Source of the DNA: Pontixanthobacter gangjinensis
GTDB lineage: Bacteria > Pseudomonadota > Alphaproteobacteria > Sphingomonadales > Sphingomonadaceae
DNA length: 64,000 bases
Assembly (NCBI RefSeq): GCF_009827545.1
Contig: NZ_WTYS01000001.1
Location: forward strand, 1,451,772-1,515,771
Direction: 5' to 3'
A program made the position numbers and the translations under genes. The notes below the pieces were generated by a model that was not told where the DNA came from, did no database searches, and saw only the letters and a program-made list of their open reading frames with translations. Below, one piece after another: positions 42,889 to 53,951 of this stretch. Every line of letters begins with the position of its first letter. Position 1 is the first letter of the stretch.

Positions 42889-43668
42889 ATGCGCACTGGC
42901 GTGATCGCAAAGAAAGTCGGGATGACCCGCCTGTTTCAGGAGGATGGACGTCACGTTCCCGTGACCGTTCTAGCCCTGGAGGATTGCCAAGTAATTTCGC
43001 ACCGTACTGCCGAACGTGACGGTTATGTCGCGCTTCAGGTTGGTTCGGGTGTTGCCAAACAAAAGAACGTAGCCAAGCCTCAGCGTGAGCACTTCGCGAA
43101 AGCAGAAGTTCCGCTGAAGATGAAGGTCGCTGAATTCCGCCTTGAAGATGATGCGGGTTTCCTTCCTGTTGGTTCTACGATTTCTGCCGAGCATTTCATT
43201 GCTGGTCAGAAGGTCGACATAACCGGTCACACGCAGGGTAAAGGCTTCGCCGGCGCCATGAAGCGTTGGGGTTTCGGTGGCCTTCGTGCAACGCACGGTG
43301 TCTCGCTTTCTCACCGCTCGCATGGTTCTACGGGTAACCGTCAGGATCCGGGTCGCGTGTTTAAGGGTAAAAAGATGGCCGGCCACATGGGCGACCGTCA
43401 GCGCACTCAGCAAAACCTCGAAATCGTCCGTACGGATGCCGACCGCGGGCTGTTGTTCGTGAAGGGCTCTGTGCCCGGTCACAAGAACGCATGGCTCGTT
43501 GTTCGCGATTCGGTGAAGCTCAAGCTTCCCGAAGGCGTACCATTCCCGGGTGTGGTTCTCGACACGAAGGCGCCGAAGCCTGAGGCAGTCGAAGAAGCTC
43601 CAGTAGCAGTTGCAGTCGATACCGCGGAAACCGCGGCACCTGACTCCGACACGAATAAGGAGGGCTGA
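42889..43668 (+). CDS. rplC: 50S ribosomal protein L3
   Basis: A 259-residue L3, about 50 residues longer than E. coli L3. The extra part is an acidic Ala/Glu/Val-rich C-terminal tail after [14 protein letters not shown]. The core has [16 protein letters not shown] and [13 protein letters not shown] (the loop reaching the peptidyl transferase centre). ATG 42889 has AGGAG eight bases upstream. It follows the structured gap. Confidence 0.97.
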   Translation: MRTGVIAKKVGMTRLFQEDGRHVPVTVLALEDCQVISHRTAERDGYVALQVGSGVAKQKNVAKPQREHFAKAEVPLKMKVAEFRLEDDAGFLPVGSTISAEHFIAGQKVDITGHTQGKGFAGAMKRWGFGGLRATHGVSLSHRSHGSTGNRQDPGRVFKGKKMAGHMGDRQRTQQNLEIVRTDADRGLLFVKGSVPGHKNAWLVVRDSVKLKLPEGVPFPGVVLDTKAPKPEAVEEAPVAVAVDTAETAAPDSDTNKEG

Positions 43669-43671
43669 TCC

Positions 43672-44298
43672 GTGAAGGTGAAGGTCCAAAAAATCGACGG
43701 CGGCAAGGTTGCTGGCGACGTAGAGCTCAACGATACCGTATTCGGTGTTGAGCCTCGCGCTGACATCCTGCACCGCGTCGTGACATGGCAGTTGGAAAAC
43801 CGCCGTGCCACCGCTCGCCCGACGCGTGAACGTTCCGACGTTGCTCGCACCGGTGCGAAATTTGGTAAGCAAAAAGGTGGCGGCGTTGCCCGTCACGGTG
43901 ACCGCGCTGCCCCGATCTTCATCGGCGGTGGTAAGGCTCATGGTGCGCGCAAGCGTGACTTCAATCAGTCGCTTAACAAGAAAATCCGTGCACTCGGCCT
44001 AAAGATGGCGCTTTCGAGCAAGGCGAAAAGCGGTCTTGTGATCGTCGACAGTCTCAAGCTGGATGACGTGAAGACCAAGGCGCTGCAGGCCCAGTTTGCT
44101 AAAGCTGGCTACAACGGCAAAGTCCTCGTGATTGATGGCGAAACCGTTGAAGATAGCTTCCGCAAGGCAGCTGGTAACCTTCCGGGTGTTAATGTGCTCC
44201 CGGCGCAAGGTGCCAATGTCTACGACATTTTGAACCACGACACTTTGGTTTTGACCAAAGATGCTGTCGAAAAGCTGGAGGCGCGCTTCAATGGCTAA
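43672..44298 (+). CDS. rplD: 50S ribosomal protein L4
   Basis: A 208-residue L4, whose long loop ([23 protein letters not shown]) lines the exit tunnel. In E. coli L4 also represses the S10 operon. The start is GTG 43672, three bases after the rplC stop. The last eight bases overlap rplW. Confidence 0.97.
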   Translation: MKVKVQKIDGGKVAGDVELNDTVFGVEPRADILHRVVTWQLENRRATARPTRERSDVARTGAKFGKQKGGGVARHGDRAAPIFIGGGKAHGARKRDFNQSLNKKIRALGLKMALSSKAKSGLVIVDSLKLDDVKTKALQAQFAKAGYNGKVLVIDGETVEDSFRKAAGNLPGVNVLPAQGANVYDILNHDTLVLTKDAVEKLEARFNG

Positions 44299-44602
44299 AA
44301 AGCAAGAAGTAGACGCACGTCATTACGACGTAGTGCTCTCTCCTCACATCACTGAAAAGTCGACTTTGCTGTCTGAAAACGATGCAGTTGTTTTTAAAGT
44401 GGCGACCGATGCAACTAAGCCGCAAATCAAAGAAGCGGTTGAAGCATTGTTCGACACGAAAGTGAAGAGCGTGAACACGATCGTCCAGAAGGGCAAAGTC
44501 AAGCGCTGGAAGGGTCGTCCTTACAAGCGTTCAGACTTCAAAAAAGCAGTCGTACGTCTCGTTGAAGGTCAGCCTTCGATAGACGTCACCGGCGGAATCT
44601 GA
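44291..44602 (+). CDS. rplW: 50S ribosomal protein L23
   Basis: A 103-residue L23, at the tunnel exit, where it docks trigger factor and [16 protein letters not shown] and [20 protein letters not shown] are conserved. ATG 44291 overlaps the end of rplD by eight bases, so the genes are translationally coupled. Confidence 0.97.
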   Translation: MAKKQEVDARHYDVVLSPHITEKSTLLSENDAVVFKVATDATKPQIKEAVEALFDTKVKSVNTIVQKGKVKRWKGRPYKRSDFKKAVVRLVEGQPSIDVTGGI

Positions 44603-44613
44603 GGGCAGGACTG

Positions 44614-45450
44614 ATGGCACTCAAGAACTTTAAACCGACAAGCCCCGCCCGTCGCGGTTTGATCCTCGTCGACAAATCCGGCCTGTATAAAGGCAAGCCG
44701 GTCAAGTCGCTGACAGAGGGCAAGCGTAAGACTGGTGGACGCAATAACAAAGGTCATATCACTTCGCGTGGTATTGGCGGCGGTCACAAGCAAAAATACC
44801 GTTTTATCGACTTCAAGCGTCGCAAATGGGATATGCCTGCGAACGTAGAGCGGATCGAATACGATCCAAACCGCACGGCGTTTATTGCTTTGCTTAAGTA
44901 CGAAGATGGTGAGCAAACCTACATCATCTGCCCACAGCGTCTTGCCGTAGGTGACACCGTTGTTGCTGGTGAGAAAACCGATACGAAGCCTGGTAATGCC
45001 ATGCTTCTGGGTCAGATGCCTGTCGGCACCATTTGCCACAATGTGGAAATGAAGCCGAATAAGGGTGGTCAGATCGCACGGTCTGCCGGCACTTATGTCC
45101 AACTCGTTGGCCGTGACCGCGGAATGGTAATTGTTCGCCTAAACTCAGGCGAGCAGCGTTACCTTCGTTCCGATTGCATGGGTACGGTTGGTGCGGTTTC
45201 GAACCCTGATAACCAGAACCAAAACCTGGGTAAGGCCGGTCGCAAGCGCTGGATGGGCGTTAAGCCACTTACTCGTGGTGTCGCAAAGAACCCTGTCGAC
45301 CACCCTCACGGTGGTGGTGAAGGCCGTACTTCGGGTGGCCGCCATCCGGTTACGCCTTGGGGTAAGCCGACTAAGGGTGCTCGTACTCGCAAGAACAAGC
45401 AGACGGATAAAATGATCATCCGTTCGCGTCACGCCAAGAAGAAGAGGTAA
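44614..45450 (+). CDS. rplB: 50S ribosomal protein L2
   Basis: A 278-residue L2, needed for subunit joining and the peptidyl transferase centre. [22 protein letters not shown] and [13 protein letters not shown] near the C-terminus (with the functionally important His) are clear. It is 11 bases after rplW. Confidence 0.98.
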   Translation: MALKNFKPTSPARRGLILVDKSGLYKGKPVKSLTEGKRKTGGRNNKGHITSRGIGGGHKQKYRFIDFKRRKWDMPANVERIEYDPNRTAFIALLKYEDGEQTYIICPQRLAVGDTVVAGEKTDTKPGNAMLLGQMPVGTICHNVEMKPNKGGQIARSAGTYVQLVGRDRGMVIVRLNSGEQRYLRSDCMGTVGAVSNPDNQNQNLGKAGRKRWMGVKPLTRGVAKNPVDHPHGGGEGRTSGGRHPVTPWGKPTKGARTRKNKQTDKMIIRSRHAKKKR

Positions 45451-45455
45451 CCGAG

Positions 45456-45731
45456 ATGGCTCGTTCCGTCTGGAAAGGTCCGTTCGTAGACCTCCATCTG
45501 CTGAAAAAAGCAGAAGCTGCGCAAGACACTAATGGCAACAAGCCGATCAAAACCTGGTCGCGTCGTTCCACTGTTTTGCCACAATTCGTCGGCCTGACGT
45601 TCAGCGTCTATAATGGCCATAAGTTTATTCCGGTGTCCGTGAATGAGGACATGGTCGGTCACAAGCTCGGTGAATTCGCGCCAACGCGTACATTCCCGGG
45701 TCATGCTTCCGACAAGAAGGGTAAGCGATAA
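45456..45731 (+). CDS. rpsS: 30S ribosomal protein S19
   Basis: A 91-residue S19 in the 30S head, paired with S13. [19 protein letters not shown] starts the protein, and [22 protein letters not shown] ends it. The stop overlaps the rplV start (TAATG). Confidence 0.97.
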   Translation: MARSVWKGPFVDLHLLKKAEAAQDTNGNKPIKTWSRRSTVLPQFVGLTFSVYNGHKFIPVSVNEDMVGHKLGEFAPTRTFPGHASDKKGKR

Positions 45732-46111
45732 TGGGTAAGGCAAAATCTCCACGCCGCGTTGGCGATAATGAGGCTTTGGCTGTCGGCACTACTATTCGTG
45801 GTTCCGCACAGAAGCTCAACCTGGTTGCAGCGCTTATTCGCGGCAAGAAGGTTGAAGAAGCTTTGAACATCCTCGCCTTTTCGCGCAAGCAGATGGCAAA
45901 GGACACAACCAAGGTTCTGGCATCGGCAATCGCGAATGCGGAAAACAACCATAACCTCGATGTTGATGCTCTGGTAGTTGCAGAAGCCAGCGTCGGTAAG
46001 GCAATCACCATGAAGCGTTTCCACACACGTGGCCGCGGCAAGAGCACACGTATTCTTAAGCCGTTCAGCCGTTTGCGTATCGTGGTTCGCGAACATGAGG
46101 AGGAGGCGTAA
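45731..46111 (+). CDS. rplV: 50S ribosomal protein L22
   Basis: A 126-residue L22, whose beta-hairpin lines the exit tunnel. [18 protein letters not shown] and the tail [19 protein letters not shown] are conserved. It overlaps rpsS by one base and is followed by rpsC after three bases. Confidence 0.97.
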   Translation: MGKAKSPRRVGDNEALAVGTTIRGSAQKLNLVAALIRGKKVEEALNILAFSRKQMAKDTTKVLASAIANAENNHNLDVDALVVAEASVGKAITMKRFHTRGRGKSTRILKPFSRLRIVVREHEEEA

Positions 46112-46114
46112 GTC

Positions 46115-46810
46115 ATGGGTCAGAAGAGTAATCCGATCGGCCTGCGTCTGCAGATCAACCGCACTTGGGATAGCCGTTGGTACGCTGAAGGGCGTAACTA
46201 TGCTCAGCTCCTCAAGGAAGATATCCAAATTCGTAAATTCATCATGGACACTCTGCCGCAAGCAGCAGTTTCCAAGGTGGTTATCGAGCGTCCGGCCAAG
46301 CTTTGCCGTGTTTCGATCTACGCAGCTCGGCCCGGTGTTATTATCGGTAAAAAGGGTGCGGACATCGAAAAGCTTCGTTCGAAGCTTGCGACTATGACCG
46401 AAAGCGAAGTCAAGCTGAACATCGTTGAAATCCGCAAGCCGGAAATCGATGCCAAGCTTGTTGCGCAAGGTATTGCGGACCAGCTCATTCGTCGCATTGC
46501 GTTTCGCCGTGCGATGAAGCGTGCGATGCAATCTGCGATGCGTCTTGGTGCTGAAGGCATCAAGATCGTCTGTGGTGGACGTCTTGGCGGTGCTGAAATT
46601 GCCCGTGTTGAACAGTACCGTGAAGGCCGTGTGCCTTTGCATACTCTGCGCGCCAACGTTGATTACGCTGAAGCCGAAGCACTGACTGCTTATGGCATCA
46701 TCGGCATCAAGTGCTGGATCTTCAAGGGCGAGATTCTCGGCCATGACCCAACCGCTCAGGACCGGCTAATGATGGAAGCTCAGACTTCCGGCGTTCGCCC
46801 GGCCCGTTGA
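46115..46810 (+). CDS. rpsC: 30S ribosomal protein S3
   Basis: A 231-residue S3 at the mRNA entrance. The KH-domain loop [14 protein letters not shown] and the C-terminal ISKRMKRA-like helix ([18 protein letters not shown]) are seen. It is of normal length and follows rplV directly. Confidence 0.98.
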   Translation: MGQKSNPIGLRLQINRTWDSRWYAEGRNYAQLLKEDIQIRKFIMDTLPQAAVSKVVIERPAKLCRVSIYAARPGVIIGKKGADIEKLRSKLATMTESEVKLNIVEIRKPEIDAKLVAQGIADQLIRRIAFRRAMKRAMQSAMRLGAEGIKIVCGGRLGGAEIARVEQYREGRVPLHTLRANVDYAEAEALTAYGIIGIKCWIFKGEILGHDPTAQDRLMMEAQTSGVRPAR

Positions 46811-46845
46811 TAGCGCCCCGTTGATAGAATTCGAAAGTAAGCACC

Positions 46846-47277
46846 ATGCTGCAACCGAAAAAACATAAATATCGCAAGGCCTTCAAGGGCAAGATTCATG
46901 GCGATGCGAAGGGCGGCACTACGCTGAACTTTGGCTCCTATGGTCTGAAAGCTCTTGAACCTGAGCGTATCACTGCACGCCAGATTGAAGCTGCGCGTCG
47001 TGCGATCACCCGCCACATGCGTCGTCAAGGTCGTTTGTGGATCCGAGTGTTCCCTGACGTGCCTGTTTCCAAGAAGCCTGCCGAAGTCCGTCAGGGTAAA
47101 GGCAAGGGTTCGGTCGAATATTGGGCAGCCCGGGTTAAACCAGGCCGGATCCTGTTCGAGCTGGACGGCGTTGCTGGCCCATTGGCTGCCGAAGCTTTCG
47201 AGCGTGCGGCCATGAAGCTTCCTATCAAAACCAAGGTTGTTGCCCGTCTGGGTGACACCTCGCATCTGGAGGGTTGA
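46846..47277 (+). CDS. rplP: 50S ribosomal protein L16
   Basis: A 143-residue L16 of the A-site region. [19 protein letters not shown] and [23 protein letters not shown] are conserved; RMGKGKG is represented by [12 protein letters not shown]. It precedes rpmC by two bases. Confidence 0.98.
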   Translation: MLQPKKHKYRKAFKGKIHGDAKGGTTLNFGSYGLKALEPERITARQIEAARRAITRHMRRQGRLWIRVFPDVPVSKKPAEVRQGKGKGSVEYWAARVKPGRILFELDGVAGPLAAEAFERAAMKLPIKTKVVARLGDTSHLEG

Positions 47278-47279
47278 TC

Positions 47280-47480
47280 ATGAGCCAGATCGAAGATCTT
47301 CGCACTAAGTCCGATGACCAGCTGAACGCTGATCTCACCGAGCTGAAGCGCGAACAGTTTAACCTACGTTTTCAGGCTGCGACAAACCAGCTAGAGCGTC
47401 CTGCGCGGATTAAAGAAGTTCGCCGCTCGATCGCCAAAATCAAGACGCTGCAGGGCCAACGCTCCGCAGCGGCGAAGTAA
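47280..47480 (+). CDS. rpmC: 50S ribosomal protein L29
   Basis: A 66-residue helical L29 near the tunnel exit. [26 protein letters not shown] is the usual core. ATG 47280 was chosen over the in-frame TTG six bases earlier, which overlaps the rplP stop. Confidence 0.96.
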   Translation: MSQIEDLRTKSDDQLNADLTELKREQFNLRFQAATNQLERPARIKEVRRSIAKIKTLQGQRSAAAK

Positions 47481-47490
47481 GGAAAGCGCG

Positions 47491-47790
47491 ATGCCTAAAC
47501 GTATCCTCGTCGGGACCGTAACCTCCGACAAGATGAACAAGTCTGTGACTGTAAAGGTCGAACGCAAGGTGAAGCACCCGCTTTATGGGAAGATCATCCG
47601 CCGTTCGAAGAAATATCACGCGCATGACGAAGAGAATGCGTTCAAGATGGGCGATACCGTCCGTATTGAAGAGACCAAGCCAATTTCCAAGTCCAAGACT
47701 TGGAAAGTGCTCGACACAGTCCATGCAAGCAAGGGCGAGGCTGTTGAGGCCGATCTCGAAGTTGAAGCTGCCGCCGGTAGCACGACGTAA
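47491..47790 (+). CDS. rpsQ: 30S ribosomal protein S17
   Basis: A 99-residue S17. [21 protein letters not shown] and [17 protein letters not shown] are the OB-fold signatures. It has a roughly 15-residue acidic C-terminal tail absent from E. coli S17. A 62-base gap with no strong hairpin leads to rplN. Confidence 0.96.
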   Translation: MPKRILVGTVTSDKMNKSVTVKVERKVKHPLYGKIIRRSKKYHAHDEENAFKMGDTVRIEETKPISKSKTWKVLDTVHASKGEAVEADLEVEAAAGSTT

Positions 47791-47852
47791 GCTGGATTTT
47801 TTTGGAACTGCAGAACTTGTTTCTGCAAGCCGACTGAGAAGGAACTGAATCC

Positions 47853-48221
47853 ATGATTCAGATGCAATCTAACCTAGACGTCGCGGATAATAGCGGCGCG
47901 AAGCGCGTCCAGTGCATTAAAGTGCTGGGTGGGTCGAAGCGCCGGACCGCGAGCGTTGGCGATGTTATCGTCGTATCCATCAAAGAAGCGCAGCCGCGCG
48001 CCAAGGTCAAAAAAGGTGACGTTCACCGTGCTGTGATCGTGCGTACCCGCAAGGAAGTACGCCGGACAGACGGTAGCGTGATCCGTTTTGACGGCAACGC
48101 AGCTGTTCTCGTAAACAAGAGCGAAGAGCCAATCGGCACCCGTATCTTTGGCCCAGTGGTTCGCGAACTTCGCGCCCGCGGGTTCATGAAGATTATTTCG
48201 CTCGCTCCGGAGGTGCTCTAA
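47853..48221 (+). CDS. rplN: 50S ribosomal protein L14
   Basis: A 122-residue L14 at the subunit interface. [21 protein letters not shown] and [15 protein letters not shown] are the classic ends. It opens the spc part of the cluster. The stop overlaps the rplX start by one base (TAATG). Confidence 0.98.
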   Translation: MIQMQSNLDVADNSGAKRVQCIKVLGGSKRRTASVGDVIVVSIKEAQPRAKVKKGDVHRAVIVRTRKEVRRTDGSVIRFDGNAAVLVNKSEEPIGTRIFGPVVRELRARGFMKIISLAPEVL

Positions 48222-48541
48222 TGGCCGCCGCTAAAATCAAAAAAGGCGACAGCGTTGTCGTGCTTTCAGGCAAGGACAAGGGCCGTACTGGCACCGTCCG
48301 TCAGGTTATGCCAAAAGATGGCAAGCTGATTGTCGAAGGCATTAACATCGCTGCCCGTCACCGTAAGCCAAGTCAGGAAAACCCCCAGGGTGGTATCGAT
48401 CGTTTCGAAGCGGCGATGCACATCTGTAAAGTTGCCGTGGCTGACCCCAAAGATGGCAAACCGACCCGCGTCCGTTTCGAAGAAAAGGACGGCAAAAAGG
48501 TTCGTGTTGCTGTGAAGTCCGGAGAGACAATCGATGGCTGA
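48221..48541 (+). CDS. rplX: 50S ribosomal protein L24
   Basis: A 106-residue L24, an early assembly protein. [20 protein letters not shown] is the KOW motif. It overlaps rplN by one base and rplE by eight bases, so all three are coupled. Confidence 0.97.
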   Translation: MAAAKIKKGDSVVVLSGKDKGRTGTVRQVMPKDGKLIVEGINIAARHRKPSQENPQGGIDRFEAAMHICKVAVADPKDGKPTRVRFEEKDGKKVRVAVKSGETIDG

Positions 48542-49115
48542 TTATACACCTCGCATGAAGCAGCGCTTTGACGACAAGATCGTCAAGGCGATGACTGAAA
48601 AATTCGGCTATAAGAACCGTCTTGAAGTCCCCAAGCTGGAAAAAATCGTACTCAACATGGGTGTCGGTGAAGCCAGTCAGGACAAGAAGAAGGTTGCAAC
48701 CGCTGCCGCAGAGATGGCGCTGATCGCTGGTCAAAAGCCGGTTATCACCAAGGCCAAGAAATCGATCGCTCAGTTCAAACTGCGCGAAGGTATGCCGATT
48801 GGTTGCAAGGTGACTTTGCGCCGGGAACGCATGTATGAATTCGTCGACCGTTTTGTTACTGTTGCAATGCCTCGCATTCGTGACTTTCGCGGACTGAACC
48901 CGAAATCATTCGATGGTCGCGGCAATTATGCAATGGGTCTCAAAGAACAAATCGTTTTTCCCGAAATCTCGTATGATAAAATCGAGACGGTTCGCGGTAT
49001 GGACGTGATTGTGACCACGACTGCAAAGACAGACGAAGAAGCGCGTGAATTGTTGCGTTTGTTCGGTTTCCCGTTCCCTGCCGAAACGCAGGCTGATGAA
49101 AAGGCCGCGGCGTGA
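48534..49115 (+). CDS. rplE: 50S ribosomal protein L5
   Basis: A 193-residue L5 of the central protuberance, binding 5S r[18 protein letters not shown] and [17 protein letters not shown] are conserved. The C-terminal tail ([11 protein letters not shown]) is slightly extended. Confidence 0.98.
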   Translation: MADYTPRMKQRFDDKIVKAMTEKFGYKNRLEVPKLEKIVLNMGVGEASQDKKKVATAAAEMALIAGQKPVITKAKKSIAQFKLREGMPIGCKVTLRRERMYEFVDRFVTVAMPRIRDFRGLNPKSFDGRGNYAMGLKEQIVFPEISYDKIETVRGMDVIVTTTAKTDEEARELLRLFGFPFPAETQADEKAAA

Positions 49116-49156
49116 GCCCGGCCCTTGGTAAGAATTGAGAAAGAGAGCTTAAGTCC

Positions 49157-49462
49157 ATGGCGAAACTGAGTTCCATCAACAAAAATGAGCGTCGTAAGAA
49201 GCTCGTCAAAAAGTATGCTGCGAAATATGCGGCGCTTAAGGCGATTGCTGATGACAAATCGCTCGAAGAGAGTGAGCGTATGATCGCTCGCCTTCAGATG
49301 GCTGAAATCCCGCGTAACGGAAACCCAACACGGGTCCGTAACCGCTGTGCAACCACTGGCCGCCCACGCGGCTATTATCGGAAGTTCGGCTTGAACCGCA
49401 TCGAACTCCGGAATCTTGCCAACCGTGGCATGATTCCCGGCGTTACGAAGTCAAGCTGGTAA
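49157..49462 (+). CDS. rpsN: 30S ribosomal protein S14
   Basis: A 101-residue S14 of the long, zinc-free type. [30 protein letters not shown] lacks the CxxC pairs of the short type. The 41-base gap from rplE has a plain ribosome site (GAGAAAGAGAG). Confidence 0.97.
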   Translation: MAKLSSINKNERRKKLVKKYAAKYAALKAIADDKSLEESERMIARLQMAEIPRNGNPTRVRNRCATTGRPRGYYRKFGLNRIELRNLANRGMIPGVTKSSW

Positions 49463-49472
49463 GGACTGACAG

Positions 49473-49868
49473 ATGGCTATGACCGATCCACTGGGTGATA
49501 TGCTCACCCGCATCCGCAACGGACAGCATGCGAAGAAGGACTCCGTCCTTTCGCCAGCTTCCAAACTGCGTGCAAATGTTCTCGAAGTGCTTCAACGTGA
49601 AGGCTACATCCGTGGCTATTCCGACGACACTTCTGGCAAGCACCCAGCTTTGCGGATTGAACTAAAATATTTCGAGGGTGAGCCTGCTATCAAGCATGTT
49701 GCCCGCGTTTCCAAGCCTGGCCGCCGCGTCTATTCGGGTTCGAAAGAGCTTCCGGTTGTTCGCAACGGTTTGGGTATCACCATCGTCTCGACGCCTCGCG
49801 GTGTGCTCTCGGATGCCGAAGCACGCAATGAAAACGTCGGCGGCGAAGTGCTTGCGGAGGTCTTCTGA
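49473..49868 (+). CDS. rpsH: 30S ribosomal protein S8
   Basis: A 131-residue S8. [14 protein letters not shown] and the end [26 protein letters not shown] are diagnostic. In E. coli S8 represses the spc operon at rplE; no matching site was evident here. The start could also be ATG 49479. The stop overlaps rplF (TGATG). Confidence 0.97.
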   Translation: MAMTDPLGDMLTRIRNGQHAKKDSVLSPASKLRANVLEVLQREGYIRGYSDDTSGKHPALRIELKYFEGEPAIKHVARVSKPGRRVYSGSKELPVVRNGLGITIVSTPRGVLSDAEARNENVGGEVLAEVF

Positions 49869-50401
49869 TGAGCCGCATTGGTAAAAAATCTGTCGCGATC
49901 CCTGGTGGTGTTACTGCCAATATCGACAATGGCACGCTCAGCGTGAAGGGCCCTAAGGGTACGCTCACAATGGGTTTGGTCGACGACATCGAATACAAGG
50001 TTGAAGAGGGCGAGATTTCTGTCACTCCGGCCAACAGCACCCGCCGTGCCCGCGATTTCTGGGGTATGCAGCGGACGCTGGTTTCGAACCTAGTCGAAGG
50101 TGTTACCGCTGGTTACACTAAAGTGTTGGAAATTACTGGTGTTGGTTATCGTGCCGCAGCTCAGGGCAAGAACCTGAAATTGCAGCTTGGCTTCAGCCAC
50201 GATGTCGACCTCGCAATTCCAGAAGGTCTCGAAGTTAAAACCCCTGACCAGACTACAATCGAAGTCAGCGGGATCGATAAACAGGCAGTCGGCCAGTTCG
50301 CTGCTGAAATCCGTCGCTGGCGTAAGCCTGAGCCATATAAGGGCAAGGGCATCAAATATCGCGGCGAGTACGTCTTCCGCAAGGAAGGGAAGAAGAAGTA
50401 A
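49868..50401 (+). CDS. rplF: 50S ribosomal protein L6
   Basis: A 177-residue L6 near the sarcin-ricin loop. [15 protein letters not shown] and the C-terminal [23 protein letters not shown] are clear. It overlaps rpsH by one base. Confidence 0.98.
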   Translation: MSRIGKKSVAIPGGVTANIDNGTLSVKGPKGTLTMGLVDDIEYKVEEGEISVTPANSTRRARDFWGMQRTLVSNLVEGVTAGYTKVLEITGVGYRAAAQGKNLKLQLGFSHDVDLAIPEGLEVKTPDQTTIEVSGIDKQAVGQFAAEIRRWRKPEPYKGKGIKYRGEYVFRKEGKKK

Positions 50402-50402
50402 G

Positions 50403-50747
50403 ATGGCTAAACTATCTCTCTTTGAACGCCGTCGTCGCCGTGTCCGCACGGCGTTGCGCAGCCGCGCTGGCGATCGTCCGCGTCTTTCGGTGCATCGCAC
50501 CGGACGTCACATCTATGCCCAAATCATCAACGACCATGATGGCCGCACTGTTGCAGCCGCATCGACGCTTGGTGCGAAGGCTTCGGGTGCGAATGTCGAT
50601 GCAGCCGTAACCGTCGGCAAAGATATCGCTGCTGCAGCCAAGAAGGCTGGTGTCACAACTGTCGTGTTCGATCGCGGTGGTTTCCTTTTCCATGGCCGCG
50701 TGAAAGCGCTGGCCGATGCCGCCCGCGAAGGCGGGCTGGAGTTCTGA
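50403..50747 (+). CDS. rplR: 50S ribosomal protein L18
   Basis: A 114-residue L18 that binds 5S r[23 protein letters not shown] and [24 protein letters not shown] are conserved. ATG 50403 is one base after the rplF stop; the longer in-frame extension lies inside rplF. Confidence 0.97.
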   Translation: MAKLSLFERRRRRVRTALRSRAGDRPRLSVHRTGRHIYAQIINDHDGRTVAAASTLGAKASGANVDAAVTVGKDIAAAAKKAGVTTVVFDRGGFLFHGRVKALADAAREGGLEF

Positions 50748-50749
50748 TT

Positions 50750-51583
50750 ATGGCTGACGAAAAGAATACGCCAGAAGCTGAAGCACCGAAGGTTGAAGAC
50801 ACAGCACCTGCTGCTGCAGAAACTCCCGGGGTTGAAGTTGCGGCTGAAGTGAAAACGCCTGTGGCGGACGCACCTCCTGCTCCTACGGAGCAAGCGCCTG
50901 CTGGTGCCGATGCGGCCCCACGTGGTCGTGGCGGTAACAATCGTGGCGGCGGTAACAACCGCGGTGGCGGCAACCAAGGCGGCGGTAACAACCGCGGTGG
51001 CCGTGGCGGTCGTGACAACAATCGCCGTGGCGGCCGTGACGAACCCGATGATGGCATCGCTGAAAAGCTGGTCCACATTAACCGCGTCTCCAAGACTGTT
51101 AAGGGCGGTAAGCGCTTCGGTTTTGCTGCGTTGGTTGTGGTCGGTGACGGCGCAGGCCGCGTTGGCTTCGGTAAAGGCAAGGCGCGTGAAGTGCCAGAAG
51201 CCATTACTAAGGCTACCGCAGCTGCCAAGAAGAAAATGATCCGTGTCGCTTTGAAAGAAGGCCGTACCCTTCACCATGACGCCAAGGGCCGTTTCGGCGC
51301 CGGTAAAGTGGTGGTTCGGACAGCGCCTCCTGGTACCGGCATCATCGCTGGCGGTCCAATGCGTGCTGTGTTCGAGAGTCTGGGTGTTGCCGACGTTGTG
51401 ACCAAGTCCAACGGCACGTCGAACCCCTATAACATGATCCGCGCTACTTTTGATGCGTTGGCCAATCAGACTTCACCTAAGTCGGTTGCTCAGCGTCGTG
51501 GCAAGAAGGTCGCAGATCTTCTCAGCCGTGGTGGCGCTAGCGAAGCAGAGGCTGAGGCCGATGCTGCAGCCGTAGCGGAGTAA
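50750..51583 (+). CDS. rpsE: 30S ribosomal protein S5 with long N-terminal extension
   Basis: A 277-residue S5, against about 166 in E. coli. The S5 core starts near residue 103 ([26 protein letters not shown]). Before it, residues 1-57 are acidic and Ala/Pro-rich, and residues 58-97 are an RGG-like Gly/Asn/Arg stretch ([17 protein letters not shown]). Long S5 forms are known in sphingomonads. The Arg/Gly tract could bind RNA. A short acidic C-terminal tail follows. Confidence 0.97.
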   Translation: MADEKNTPEAEAPKVEDTAPAAAETPGVEVAAEVKTPVADAPPAPTEQAPAGADAAPRGRGGNNRGGGNNRGGGNQGGGNNRGGRGGRDNNRRGGRDEPDDGIAEKLVHINRVSKTVKGGKRFGFAALVVVGDGAGRVGFGKGKAREVPEAITKATAAAKKKMIRVALKEGRTLHHDAKGRFGAGKVVVRTAPPGTGIIAGGPMRAVFESLGVADVVTKSNGTSNPYNMIRATFDALANQTSPKSVAQRRGKKVADLLSRGGASEAEAEADAAAVAE

Positions 51584-51588
51584 GATAG

Positions 51589-51774
51589 ATGGCAGACAAG
51601 AAATCCATCAAGATCAAGCAGATTGGTTCGCCAATCCGCCGGCCCAGTAAACAGCGCCAGATTCTTATCGGCCTTGGCCTTAATAAGATGAACAAAATCG
51701 TCGAGCTTCAGGATACTCCGGAAGTTCGTGGAGCGATCGCCAAGCTGCCGCACATGGTTGCTGTCGTCGATTGA
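51589..51774 (+). CDS. rpmD: 50S ribosomal protein L30
   Basis: A 61-residue L30. [29 protein letters not shown] is typical of the bacterial form. It is five bases after rpsE and is followed by a strong hairpin. Confidence 0.96.
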   Translation: MADKKSIKIKQIGSPIRRPSKQRQILIGLGLNKMNKIVELQDTPEVRGAIAKLPHMVAVVD

Positions 51775-51795
51775 ACTGATTTTGTTATTGAATTG

Positions 51796-51822
51796 AGTGG
51801 CCCGGCTATGTACCGGGCCACT
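51796..51822 (+). terminator. Hairpin between rpmD and rplO
   Basis: AGTGGCCCGG and CCGGGCCACT make a perfect 10-bp stem with a 7-base loop, followed by TCCTATTAG. The missing T-tract suggests a processing or partial-termination site, since rplO and secY must still be expressed. A second small CCCC-TTTTT-GGGG hairpin follows near 51838. Confidence 0.6.
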
Positions 51823-51878
51823 TCCTATTAGCGCGAACCCCTTTTTGGGGCCTAGAAAGCGAAAGCGAGTGCCACGAC

Positions 51879-52418
51879 ATGAAACTTAACGAACTCAGAG
51901 ATAATCCGGGTGCCCGTAAGACCCGCATCCGTGTTGGCCGCGGTATCGGTTCCGGCAAGGGCAAGACAGCTGGCCGTGGCCAAAAAGGTCAAAAATCACG
52001 TTCAGGTGTTGCAGTTAAGGGCTTTGAAGGCGGCCAAATGCCACTTCACATGCGTCTGCCGAAGCGCGGTTTTAACAACCCGTTCGGTAAAGATTTTGCA
52101 GAAGTGAACATTGGCATGATCCAGAAGTTCATTGATGCCAAGAAGATCGACATCAAGAACGACCTCGACATTGTTGCGCTTCGTGCAGCGGGTCTCGCTA
52201 AGGGCGGAAAAGACGGCGTTCGTCTGCTCGGCAAGGGCGAAATCACTGCCAAGGTCAAAATGATTGTTAATGGCGCGTCTAAGGGCGCGATCGAAGCAAT
52301 TGAAAAGGCTGGCGGTTCGGTTGAAGTTCTTCCGGCTCCTAAGCATGATGGTGGTCAGGGCGACAAAGCCCCTAAAGGCAAAGCGCACGAGCGCGAGAAG
52401 GCCGCTAAGGCGAAATAA
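51879..52418 (+). CDS. rplO: 50S ribosomal protein L15
   Basis: A 179-residue L15, about 35 residues longer than E. coli L15 because of a basic/Gly-rich C-terminal tail ([24 protein letters not shown]). The N-terminus has [14 protein letters not shown] and [24 protein letters not shown]. It lies 104 bases after rpmD. Confidence 0.97.
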   Translation: MKLNELRDNPGARKTRIRVGRGIGSGKGKTAGRGQKGQKSRSGVAVKGFEGGQMPLHMRLPKRGFNNPFGKDFAEVNIGMIQKFIDAKKIDIKNDLDIVALRAAGLAKGGKDGVRLLGKGEITAKVKMIVNGASKGAIEAIEKAGGSVEVLPAPKHDGGQGDKAPKGKAHEREKAAKAK

Positions 52419-52536
52419 TTGGTTAAATAGGAGAGCGAGGGGTTCGACATCGGGCCTCTTGCTCCCTATGTATCCTCTCCATGCTGGCGCCCCATTCTGT
52501 GGACAGCCGGCGCATCGTTAGGATCAAGTACTTACC

Positions 52537-53901
52537 ATGGCATCACGCGCCGATAATATTGCGAGCAATTTAAGCCTCGCCAATTTCTCGAAAGCAACCG
52601 AGCTAAAGAGCCGTATCTGGTTCACAATCGGCGCGCTCATCGTTTTTCGCTTCCTCAGTTTTGTGCCGCTTCCTGGGGTTAACCCCAAGGCCTTGGCTAT
52701 TCTGGCTGAACGGACGCAGGGCGGTGTGACAGATCTGCTAAACGCCTTTACTGGCGGAAGCCTGGAGCGGATGAGCCTTATCGCTCTCGGTGTCATGCCC
52801 TACATTACCGCTTCGATTGTTGTGCAGATGGCCTCGTCACTACACCCGACACTCGCTGCACTGAAGAAAGAGGGGCAGACTGGCCGTCAGAAACTAAACC
52901 AATATACGCGTTACGGTACTGTGTTTCTGTGCGCGATCCAGGGATGGTTCTTGGCGGCAGGCCTAGAGGCATTTGGTGCCTCTAGTGGAATTGCAGCGGT
53001 GGTAGACCCCGGATATATGTTCCGTGTCGGCGCTGTAATCAGTCTTGTTGGTGGCACGATGTTTTTGCTGTGGCTCGGTGAACAGATTACTAGCCGCGGC
53101 ATTGGTAATGGCGTTTCACTGATCATTATGGCGGGTATCGTCGCGCAGTTCCCGACCTTCGTTTCGAACATGCTCGAGGGTGGTCGTTCGGGGCAGATCG
53201 GGGCGGGTCTCATTATCGGTTTCAGTGTTATGGTCATCGGCCTTATCCTTGTGATCTGCTTCTTTGAACGGGCACAGCGCCGTTTGCTCATTCAGTATCC
53301 CAAGCGGGCTAGTGCGCGCGGAATGATGCAGGCTGATCGCTCGCACCTTCCTTTGAAGCTGAACACCGCTGGCGTTATCCCGCCTATCTTCGCGAGTTCA
53401 TTGCTACTGTTGCCGCTTACGATAACGCAGTTTGCGGGATCTTCGCTCGATACCAGCTCGGGTGGAGGAAGTTTCTTGCAGCAAGTTCTGCAATATCTTC
53501 AGCACGGCCAGCCATTATATATGGGCCTCTATGCAGCGGGAATTATCTTTTTCTGCTTCTTCTACACTGCGGTTGTCTTCAATCCTGAAGAGACAGCGGA
53601 TAATTTGAAGAAGAATGGCGGTTTCATTCCTGGCATTCGTCCGGGCAAGCGCACGGCGGATTATCTAGATTATGTTCTGACGCGTATCACCACGGTGGGC
53701 GCGATCTATCTGACTGCTGTCTGTGTTATTCCTGAATATGTAATTGCCCAAACCGGCATTCCATTGTTCCTTGGCGGCACCAGCTTATTGATCGTCGTGA
53801 ACGTAACCGTGGATACGATCAGTCAGATTCAGTCGCACCTCTTGGCGCACCAATATGGTGATCTTATCAAGAAGGCGAAGCTGAAGGGCCGCAACCGCTA
53901 A
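52537..53901 (+). CDS. secY: Protein translocase subunit SecY
   Basis: A 454-residue channel of the Sec translocon with ten membrane segments. FVPLPGVNPKALA, the conserved loop SARGMMQADRSHLPLKLNTAGVIPPIFASS and the C-terminal loop RPGKRTADYLDYVLTRITTVGA are diagnostic. It lies in the usual spc position, 118 bases after rplO, and adk follows after 50 bases. Confidence 0.98.
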   Translation: MASRADNIASNLSLANFSKATELKSRIWFTIGALIVFRFLSFVPLPGVNPKALAILAERTQGGVTDLLNAFTGGSLERMSLIALGVMPYITASIVVQMASSLHPTLAALKKEGQTGRQKLNQYTRYGTVFLCAIQGWFLAAGLEAFGASSGIAAVVDPGYMFRVGAVISLVGGTMFLLWLGEQITSRGIGNGVSLIIMAGIVAQFPTFVSNMLEGGRSGQIGAGLIIGFSVMVIGLILVICFFERAQRRLLIQYPKRASARGMMQADRSHLPLKLNTAGVIPPIFASSLLLLPLTITQFAGSSLDTSSGGGSFLQQVLQYLQHGQPLYMGLYAAGIIFFCFFYTAVVFNPEETADNLKKNGGFIPGIRPGKRTADYLDYVLTRITTVGAIYLTAVCVIPEYVIAQTGIPLFLGGTSLLIVVNVTVDTISQIQSHLLAHQYGDLIKKAKLKGRNR

Positions 53902-53951
53902 GGCGGTGGCCCGGGGAATAAGCGTAATTTGAGCAATCAGGGGTGTCTTGC

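Noticed and set aside
50930-51050. Simple-sequence or CRISPR-like repeat
   Set aside because: The GGYGGY-type repetition is the coding sequence of the Gly/Asn/Arg tract of S5, with no spacers.
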